Source: Ligustrum vulgare (lineage: Eukaryota; Streptophyta; Magnoliopsida; Lamiales; Oleaceae). Taken from it: a stretch of DNA of 64,000 nucleotides. The DNA lies in assembly GCA_963555705.1 (NCBI GenBank), contig OY743174.1:27593608-27657607 (forward strand), written 5' to 3'. A program made the position numbers and the translations under genes. Position 1 is the stretch's first letter. Every line of letters begins with the position of its first letter. Shown here piece by piece: positions 56,445 through 64,000 of this stretch. A model generated the notes under the pieces. The model did not search any database. It had not been told where the DNA came from and saw only the letters and a program-made list of their open reading frames with translations.

Positions 56445-57249
56445 TATTGGTGCCATGAGAAAATACTTAACAAATTCATGAAAACATAAACAACAACTAG
56501 AAGAGATATAAGATGCAGCATTACCAATCATACTGGCAAACCTAAAAAGTTAAGCTTGGGAAAAATATTTTAACTCTTCTCCATGGAGCCAGCACCTACA
56601 AGATTTTCCATACTTGCACCCTTCGACTATTTGTTAATACCAAAATGGTATCAAAGCAACTATAATTATAGTTACTTTAGAAAATCTAGTTCTTCGATTT
56701 TTCAAGCCAGGGAATAGGTAAGCATAAGCAGAGACAATAGAGATATTGCATATGCAATGGTCAACTTTTAACATGAACAAAAGATTTATCGTAAGTTAAA
56801 GTAACCACTGAAGATGAATCTCAGCTGAAGAAAAGGAAAGCATAACTAAGGACATTATGTTGCTTGAATAAAAGCTAAAGAAAAATCTATAACCCTCTAA
56901 ACAAATTGACAATAGAATCATTTTTTTTTTAAAGAAGCTATCGAGGCTAATGCCTTGAGAACTTCCTCACATAAGAAAACATTCAATAACTGCCACAACA
57001 AAAGAAAATTAAGAGCTTCTAGAACATGGAACCCATAAAATTGTCCTATAGGAAATCAAATTATTATTTTTAAGTTAATGTCAACCATACTAAAAAAGGA
57101 AGGTCAGTTGATTCTTTTCAACAGATGAGGACACAAATGCTATATTATTCAAGGTGATTACTAGAGTCAAAATGCACTTGCATTTAGTTGTTTATGTATA
57201 TCTTGTCCTTTTATATATATCAGGTATCACGACAAACCACTGCAAGCAT
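56443..57249. other. Unassigned sequence
   Basis: No gene or element is recognised. The sequence near 56640-56680 contains AAAATGGTATCAAAGC, similar to an initiator-Met primer-binding site, but no LTR end was found before it. Confidence 0.35.
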
Positions 57250-57970
57250 GTCAAGTTTGTAAGTGATTTTGTTGACCACAAAATTTGCTGGAACCTTGGA
57301 TCAACACGTTTCAACTCCTACCCCTTGAACACGTGGATTTTCTACGAAATAGGACAAATAGTCAGTATGCAACGGAGGCCGAGGTGGCTCCCTTTTCCAC
57401 TCCAACGCTCAAGTCAGAACCTACTATGAGTAAAATATAATTTTGGTACGAAAGATATAAGTGTGTAAAAGAGAGAAAAGAGAGTGAGATTTATATCTTA
57501 AGCTTGAGTATTGAGTTACTAACCTCTTTCTTGGAGGAAAATACGGTCTATTTATAGTGGAAATAACTATCTTGGATTTGACACATGTTATGCTTTACAC
57601 GTGTTACGTTCCCAACCATTGGAGAGGTAAACCATTTGTTTGTTCATTACTCCCTATCTTAGGGGTGTAACGGCCATCATATCTCTTTAAAGGAGTTGTC
57701 GCATCAAGCCACAACTCGCAAGAAGGTCACACCTCTCTGACACACTGACAAATCATGTCACTAGCCCAGAGCAAGTACATTGGATAACATCAGTTCTAAA
57801 TAAGCAGTTCGACTGTAAGGAGTTCGGACAAAATTTCACCTAGGAAACACAGTAACTTGCGGAGTCTTGAGCTTAGCTGGCGGCCAATGGATCCAATGTG
57901 GGCTCCCATAAGTGATGTGTCAAGCTTAGTTATGCATGGTCATAACGCTAGTCCCTCAAGTTCGATGGGT
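57250..57970 (-). mobile_element. Retroelement LTR-like promoter region (Tat/Retand-like), minus strand
   Basis: On the minus strand a TATA box CACTATAAATAGACCG (57547-57562 in plus coordinates) is followed about 140 bp later by TCTGACTTGAGCGTTGGAGT and CCACCTCGGCC. I associate these words with the R-U5 part of Tat-type gypsy LTRs. Outer ends could not be fixed. The ORF at 57154-57429 on the other strand is therefore doubtful. Confidence 0.5.
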
Positions 57971-58840
57971 CCATTCATAGGCGGATCGGACTTTACATAA
58001 ACAATATCGAGTGAGCTGGTTGGGTGGTACATATAGACGGGTAGTACTTATTCATGGACTGATGGAAAGTTGGATTCATCATTCAAGTCCGAAGTGGATC
58101 ATTAGTGGGTCATGATGTAACATTTTGAAGTTGTGAGACCTTTATTTGTTGATTTATGATCCATACATAAAAAGGGCTTTTGGACTTATTCCTTCTTTAA
58201 CATAATCGTTATAGGTGCCAGCGTGTCTTCTTGGGGGCATATTTATGGAAAAGTAATGATTACTTTCAAGTTTCAAGAATTTCTTCAAGGGATCGTGCTC
58301 TAATTGCGAGTGCACTGTACTTCAGCAATTGAATGGTCATATCCTGTTTAAATTCTTGCCTTGTTCTTACTTAAACTTACATTCCTAAGGGACACGTGGA
58401 CCTCCTTGATTAATCTCTCAGCTTGGGGACCAAGGGTCTAGATCAACAGATCTCCTCTATAAAGCCTCTTTTGTTCCATAGCTCTTCCTTTTCTACTACA
58501 TCATCTGTTTAAGTTCTTTCTACGAGAATCCTTTGTCTCCTTTTTCTTTTTCGAAGAGTTTCATAAACAATCTTTCTTGCAAATTTCATTAGCTAACATT
58601 TTAAAAAGAATTCTTCCATTGTCAAGCTTCTTCCCTGGACAAGAGACCATTGATCTTTATCAGTTTTCAGGTAATCTCTTCACTCTTCAGGTGCTTGTTA
58701 TTTTCAACTTCTGACCCTGAGTGCTTATTTGAGAATTTCTTTTCTTGCATTTTCTTTTGGGTAAGTTTGGAATTTGAGAAAAATGGAATGAGTTAGGGAA
58801 GCGGGTTCAGACGAGTTGGTGGTAATGACGGATCCTATCA
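57971..58840 (+). promoter_or_regulatory. Region upstream of the PF04195-like gene
   Basis: Contains a TATA-like CTCTATAAAGCCTC at 58456-58469 followed by pyrimidine-rich sequence, about 380 bp before the first coding-like stretch. Otherwise unremarkable. Confidence 0.35.
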
Positions 58841-60716
58841 GAGGCTTTTTCCCTGTGTCCCAATTAGTTTTTAGTTTCGTTTCTTCAGGGAGTGTAGGAG
58901 TAGGAGAAGTAGGAAATTCAGTACTGTAATTTTTTTTGGATGATTCTGACAGTGAAGAAGAAAAGAACCAGCTCTATATGGCCCATTTATCAGTAGAGGA
59001 GGATGCATCTTTATAGGAACTCCTGAGTAAACGGAATAGGGACTTGAGAGGGGAGGAAGCGGCAGGCTCCTCATTCGGGGTGCAGGAATCTAATTTGGGT
59101 TGCAGGGCCCTTTTTAAGGCACATAGGGAAGAGTTGGGATTATCAGACGAGGAAGTCACCCAAATTGAAGGTTGGGTTGATTATGTGATTAAGGTGTCAG
59201 GGTACCACATCAACCCTGAAGCGAGTCAGACTTGTGGGAAAGCAACGAGTTGGAGTCAGAGATCAGGGGGTAGACTTAGCAGGTGATTCCTCTAGATTTC
59301 GACTACCAGAAGGTGTTCACATTATACACCAAACGCTGTCTTTTTGACCCTATATCCCTCCTCCGAACCAAGTGGCAATCCTCTATGACGCCTTAGTATG
59401 TGGGATAAGGTTGACCTTACACCCTTTCTTCAGGGCGCTACTTCAAAGCTATAACTTGTGCCCTTACTAATTGGTCCCAAACTTCTTGACGCAGGCAGTG
59501 AGCACATGGTTAGTATTTACCCTATATCTTTACATATTATCTACACCCTCTACATTTTAAAGAAGTCATTTAGGAGGGAGAAGGATGTGAGGTCGGATGT
59601 GAAGGACTGGTATTACCTGGCTTTGAGGGGTACTCATCCCACCATTATTACTGGTCATCCCACTTCTATCGAGAATTGGAGAAGTCAATGGTTCTGGGCT
59701 GCTGGGGAGTGGAAAAGTTCGCATGTTGATCCCACTCCTGAAATCGCAATTCCCCGAACTCTTTCCATTCGGCGAAGTTTCTATTTTTCTCTCCTGTTTA
59801 TTTTTCTAATACGCCCTTCTATCTTATCTCCTATTTCAGGGCGAATTTTTGCTTCCCTACTTTTAGAGAAATATTTGTTTGTAGTAAGGAAACTCTTTAC
59901 TTACAGAGGCACTTTCAAGGAGGTTATCCAGCCAAACAAGCTGTTTGTTAGACACGGTCTATCAAGAACTATGAGTAAGTTGAACCTTTGCTTATATCTC
60001 ACAAAACCTAGCCCAGGGGTTATTTACTCGAAACTAACCTATTTATGTGATGATCAGATTCTAAGGACTTCTCCAAGATATCTCTCAAGGGCCTCATATC
60101 CAAGAAGGTTCCTCCGGTTCTTCGACATGGCAATGATGAGGAGAAAAATCAGAAGTTAGCCCTTGCTCACTCGAAGGTGCTCATGTCGATGTCCCGTTGA
60201 TCAACTCTGACGTTGATCCTGCTCCTTTGAAGAGGTTGAAGAGACGTAAAGATAGTTCCTCGGTTCCTCCATCGCCACAATCAGTATCGCAGGAAAGGGG
60301 GATAAGCCCTCAATTTCTCTCCCTAGAGCTACGAGGTTACTCAGTCATGGCTGAAGAGTTAATCCAGATTAAGACTAGCCTCGTGCCTAGAGATGTAATT
60401 TTTAACCCAAGTCTATTTGACTCTCCAAGCTCCCCACTTGCTAGTGCTTCCTTGGCTACGAAGCAATTTTGGACTGAGGGGTGGTTTTCCTTCTCTTCAA
60501 GTACCTCCCCCGTTCGAAAATTACTTGCTTCCAAGGTAATGAACGTTAGAGCCTTGACCTTAATCGACGAAGTGGAATCCTCCTTCAGGGAGGCTGAATG
60601 CGATAAGAGGGATGCTAAGACGGCCCTCCTTAATTCCGACAAGATGCTGAGGCAGAATAATGACCTCAAAGATCAATTGTCTATATCTTGCAAGTCCTTT
60701 TCTGATGAGAGAATGA
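58841..60716 (+). pseudogene. PF04195-like 'putative gypsy type transposon' gene, 5' part
   Basis: Fragments in several frames form one plant transposon-type protein. They are an acidic N-terminal region (DDSDSEEEKNQLY near 58940; EELGLSDEEVTQIEGWVDYV, 59128-59187), then RLPEGVHI and CGIRLTLHPFFRALLQSYNL near 59400-59455. These are followed by VKDWYYLALRGTHP and IENWRSQWFWAAGEWKSS (59600-59720) and a helical C-terminal stretch (LIDEVESSFREAECDKRDAK, then LRQNNDLKDQL) to 60716. The order resembles PF04195 proteins linked to plant retroelements; their role is not well understood. Stops and shifts occur near 58918, 59014, 59286, 59467 and 60160. The coding region resumes after a nested element at 63467. 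Confidence 0.6.
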
Positions 60717-61484
60717 TGTGATCCGGAATAGGAGTTCAAAGAAGAGACCATCAAACAAAGAACCAAGTAATATACACAAGTTTAGGGACTTAAAAGAATC
60801 AGCAAGAAGTGATAAAAGAGGTCCCAAGACGAGTGAAAGCGAATGGAAGAAGAAATTCAAGTCAAAGGAAGAAGTGAAAAATTTTGAGCAGGAAACAACT
60901 TACGGCCATAAGTTGTTCAGTCACGGCCGTAACTTTGGAAATTTAACAAAACGCAATTTGGAACAAAAGTTAACTTACAACAGTAAGTTAATCCTTCATC
61001 GCCATAACTTTGTCGCGAGTTTTATTTTTCATTTTTAATTAATTATTAACTCTGTTTTGAGTCTAATAGCAGCTAGGGCTAGGTTAGATGCATGTTTTCA
61101 TTGTATTATGTTTTTTTTCATTGTTGAACACATCTTTGATATTATTGAGAATTGAAATTGAGTTTTTACTCTTTGAGAGAGGAGGATTCTTTTTCTTGTT
61201 CTTCAAGAACATTTCTGAACTTATCAAATATTTGTGAAGTATTTGTGGTGTCCAACCAGAAACTTATCAAGAAAATTGACATCCCTTTTGGAGTTTCAAA
61301 AACTTTGGATCTTCAATCCGCATCGTCGAGTCATCGCATCGTGATTGTCGGGTCAAGGTCCTATCATCAATTCTATCGTTTATTTTTTTTCTTTCTTGTT
61401 TCTTGTATTTCGCTGAATTTAGATCTTTTCTAGTTATGTTTGTGTTATTCCGCGCGTTTTCAGCATTTCCCGAGCGGGATCGCA
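60717..61484 (+). mobile_element. 5' LTR of the nested element
   Basis: Starts TGTGATCCGGAATAGG and ends CGAGCGGGATCGCA (768 bp). It has inverted-repeat words around ACTTACGGCCATAAGTT (60898-60914), CACGGCCGTAAC (60923) and a 9-bp stem TTAACTTAC/GTAAGTTAA (60970-60991). Confidence 0.85.
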
Positions 61485-61488
61485 TCTG

Positions 61489-61501
61489 TGGTATCAGAGC
61501 C
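61489..61501 (+). other. Primer-binding site for initiator-Met tRNA (nested element)
   Basis: TGGTATCAGAGCC begins four bases after the 5' LTR end; a perfect match to the common plant site. Confidence 0.9.
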
Positions 61502-61899
61502 TGTATCTAAATTCAATTCTTGGTATTTCTTGACTTTTTCTTGTTTTACTTGTTTTTCGTGTCAGTCAAGTTTTCCATATTTTAATCCATTAAAAATCCC
61601 ACAAAAATCCAAACTTATTTATTTTAGTCAATTCTTATCCAAATTTTGTTCCGTTTGTTTTGTTGTGTTCGTAGTCAAATTTCGAATTGATAAAGAAAAT
61701 CCGAAAATTACCAAAAAAATAAAAATAAAAATTTGAATATTCCAAGAATTTCTCAATTCCTCTTTTTCTTCGTGTCTTCCATAAATTCCTTATTTTTGAT
61801 CCTTGATAGGCTCTTGGATGATATTGGAAAGGGGATTTTGAGTGATACACGAGTGATAAATTTTCTGAGGAATTTTATCTCTTTTTCTTGTTATTAACC

Positions 61900-62944
61900 A
61901 TGTCTCGTAGGGAAAAATCTTCATCAATGAGTGATGAATAGAAAAATAAATTGATTGAAGCCATGAAGGCACAAGTTGATAAAATCTTGGCTAGGATGGA
62001 TGAAAGAGAAGTACGATGGCGAAAGGAACAATCTCAAGCGGATTCTAGAGATAGGAGGGATAAGAATCGTGAATTAAATACTAAGGGTGGAGATGGGGTT
62101 GATGAAAGGCCATTGAAGTGAAAGGAGACACCAAAATAGGAAAGTAATGATCATATTCCAAAGAGGAGGGAGGAACCAACAACCAAAGGTAACTATACTT
62201 CCGAGTCCAAGCCTCTTAAGGATAGAAATGTTAGGTTTTTTAAATGTTTGGATTTCGGTCACATTGCACTTCAATGTCCACATAAAAAGGTTAGGTATGA
62301 TGTGAAAGTTGTTTTTGGAGATAAAGTTGAAAAAATGCCTAAATTAAAGAATGCTTGTGATGGTGATAAGTTGAAGAATGTTGTAATGGATGAGTCATTT
62401 GTTAATAGACATTCTCTTTGCATTAGACGTATGGTGGATGCTGTGGCTAACGTGGAGGAGCAGAGGGATAGTATTTTTTGCACTAGATGCTTAGTGAATG
62501 ATAAGGTTTGTAGTATGGTGATTGATGGGGGAAGTTGTAATAATGTTGGTGGAAAAATTGGGATTACCTTTAATGAAGCATCCAAATCCATACAAATTGC
62601 AGTGGTTGAGTGAGTCAGGGGAAATTAAGGTTAATAAACAGGTTTTGGTGACTTTTTCTCTTGGTAGATATTCTAATGAGGTAGTTTGTGACGTGGTGCC
62701 CATGCATGTTGACCACATATTGTTGGGGAGGCCATGGAAATATGAAAGGGCAGTGCTACTTGATGGGTACACGAATAGATACAGTCTTGTAAAAGGTGGA
62801 AAGAAATTTACTCTAGTTCTATTGTCCCCAACGCAGGCCCTAGAAGACCAATTGAAATTGAAAAGCGAGTTTGAGGGGAAAATTAAGAGAGTCGAGGCCC
62901 CGGCCTTAGAAAAAGAAGAGGGAGTGAAAATTAAAGAAACTTAA
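61900..62944 (+). pseudogene. Gag C-terminus and protease of the nested element
   Basis: The ATG at 61900 (MSRREKSSSMSDE, then TAG at 61939) opens a charged region (KAQVDKILARMDEREVRWRK). It is followed by a damaged zinc knuckle, FFKCLDFGHIALQCP, whose first Cys is replaced (near 62236). The protease region has CSMVIDGGSCNNV (near 62509) and, after a shift near 62610, KLQWLSESGEIKVNKQVLVT and HILLGRPWKYERAVLLDGYT (near 62718-62777). The frame ends at 62944, at the start of the truncated 3' LTR, with no polymerase domain. It is similar in type to the gypsy group whose integrase remnant lies at 31230-32960. Confidence 0.78.
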
Positions 62945-63466
62945 CTTACGCTCGTAAGTTAATCCTTCATGACCGTAACTTTGTCGCGAGTTTTAATTTT
63001 TGAGTTTTTATTAATTATTAACTCTGTTTTGAGCCCATTAGTGGCTACGGCTAGGTTAGATGCATGTTTTTCATTATATTATGTTTTATTTTTATTGTTG
63101 AACACAACTTTGATATTATTGAGAATTGAAATTGAGTTTTTACTCTTTGAGAGAAAGGAGGATTCCTTTTCTTGTTCTTCAAGAACATTTCTAAACTTAT
63201 CAAATATTTGTGAAGTAGTTGTGGCGTTCCAACCAGAAATTTATCAAGGAAATTGACATCCCTTGTGGCGTTTCGAAAATTTTGGATCTCCAATCTGCAT
63301 CGTCGAGTCATCGTGTCATGATTGTCGGGTCAAAGTCCTATCATCAATTCTATTTTTATTTATTGTTTTTCTTTCTTGTTTCTTGTGTTTCGCTAAATTT
63401 AGATCTTTCCTAGTTATGTTTGTGTTATTTCACGTGTTTTCGTCGCATTTCCCTAGCGGGATCACA
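62941..63466 (+). mobile_element. 3' LTR of the nested element, 5'-truncated
   Basis: Matches 60970-61484 closely (TTAACTTACG...CGTAAGTTAA, GAGAATTGAAATTGAGTTTT, CATCGTCGAGTCATCG) but lacks about the first 250 bp of the 5' LTR. It ends AGCGGGATCACA at 63466. Confidence 0.83.
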
Positions 63467-64000
63467 TTAGAGGAGCCTTGCTAAGCACCTCTAGGAGGAC
63501 AATGAAAAACTGAAGCATGATCTTGCTTCCGAGGTGGATGTGGCTACTTTTTGCAAAAAGCATGACAATACCAATAACACCCAAGTCGTCACCTATGAGG
63601 CCCTGTAGGAAGCTAATGCCATAAAGGGCAAATTGGTGAATGAGGTAATGAAGGTTACTGGTAGGTTGGAGAGGGAGGTAGAGGCTCGTATGAAGGCCGA
63701 GGAGGACTATGCCTCTCTAAAAATGTACATAGAGTCCAGAATAAATGAGGTTTTGGAGTGGAACATTGAGGCCAATGTGAAGGAGGTGGTTGATACTAAG
63801 GTGGATGAGGCAATTTGGAACTTCAAAGACACCTTTGAGAATACCCCTGAGTACAAGGCAATGCAGAGGGTCTTTGGCAACATTGGGGCCCTGATGGCTT
63901 TGAAAGATGTGAAGGAATACTTTCCTTACTTGGACCTTTCAAAAATAGAGGCTTTATATTCGGAGCCACAAGATGCTGATGAAGATGACTCTCATGTTGA
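63467..64000 (+). pseudogene. PF04195-like gene, 3' part (runs off the window)
   Basis: From about 63475 one frame reads a coiled-coil: EDNEKLKHDLASEVDVATF, then GRLEREVEARMKAEEDYASL and VVDTKVDEAIWNFKDTFENT. It then has LKDVKEYFPYLDLSKIEALY before the window ends in an acidic stretch. TAG codons at about 63493 and 63607 interrupt it. It continues the frame that stops at 60716: removing the nested element together with one 5-bp target copy brings the two parts into the same frame. The 3' end lies outside the window. Confidence 0.6.

Larger units (their letters stand above)
60717..63466 (+). mobile_element. Gag-protease-only LTR retrotransposon nested in the PF04195-like gene
   Basis: 5' LTR 60717-61484, initiator-Met primer-binding site at 61489, gag and protease remains, then a 3' LTR that is truncated at its start and ends at 63466. 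The ends TGTGATCC and GGGATCACA are complementary. Flanks AATGA and TTAGA match at 3 of 5 positions, a worn TSD supported by the frame of the host gene. RT, RNase H and integrase are absent, so it is non-autonomous. Confidence 0.82.

Noticed and set aside
56238..56531. Ser-Leu repeat proteins on the minus strand
   Set aside because: They are translations of the (AG)37 tract.
57154..57429. 91-residue plus-strand protein
   Set aside because: It overlaps an LTR-like promoter region on the minus strand and has no recognised motif.

Overview
The window looks like a gene-poor, transposon-dense stretch of a plant nuclear genome, most likely a eudicot. Supporting this are long-LTR Ty3/gypsy elements (a Tekay/Del-like chromovirus family and Athila-like elements), Ty1/copia elements primed by initiator-Met tRNA, a FAR1/MULE-type pseudogene, a tRNA-derived SINE, a hAT-type element with an 8-bp target-site duplication (TSD), and one spliced nuclear gene for a thylakoid protein. 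No species can be named from the sequence alone. Nearly all the long reading frames belong to decayed mobile elements. No rRNA, tRNA gene or CRISPR array was seen.

Layout. 1-5866: a degenerate Tekay/Del-like pol tail runs into its 3' LTR, followed by two inverted, truncated pieces of the same LTR family (family A). 5867-7443: a broken FAR1-related/MULE gene. 7444-12014: hairpins and family-B-like LTR remnants, interrupted by a family A solo LTR (TSD ACCTT). 12015-14194: a CACTA-like end, a SINE with a long direct repeat on both sides, and a hAT-like non-autonomous element. 14674-21072: a complete but internally deleted copia element on the minus strand (TSD GAAGA) with a very long, repeat-filled leader. 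22414-23947: a family B 5' LTR with primer-binding site. 23948-31200: an Athila-like element with gag, protease, RT, RNase H and integrase, all broken by stops and shifts. 31230-33700: remains of a different Ty3/gypsy integrase and a palindrome-rich promoter-like region. 33740-41760: a minus-strand Athila-like gag-protease derivative that lacks RT and integrase. It is split by an LTR-like repeat, which is itself split by a family A solo LTR (TSD GTTAG).

42451-47106 is the clearest intact host gene: a three-exon gene resembling MPH1, a thylakoid protein that protects photosystem II. Its second intron carries an antisense family B solo LTR (TSD TAAAT). Downstream are a small hypothetical ORF, a frameshifted PER1/PGAP3-like exon and an ORF of unknown identity. 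50748-55311 is a plus-strand, Tork-like copia element with both LTRs. 55431-56442 holds a 439-bp tandem duplication and an (AG)37 tract. 58841 to the window end is a broken 'putative gypsy type transposon' (PF04195-like) coiled-coil gene, interrupted by a gag-protease-only LTR element (60717-63466).

Regulatory-looking patterns recur across unrelated LTRs. These are clusters of GC-rich palindromes near TATA-like motifs, a GAGTATT/AATACTC stem-loop followed by a pyrimidine tract and CAG, a GC hairpin whose stem changes in a compensatory way between copies, and degenerate modules of about 30-36 nt built on AGTCCC...AACTTT. These shared designs, rather than any single gene, are the most interesting content here. 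All family names come from motif recognition; no database search was run.
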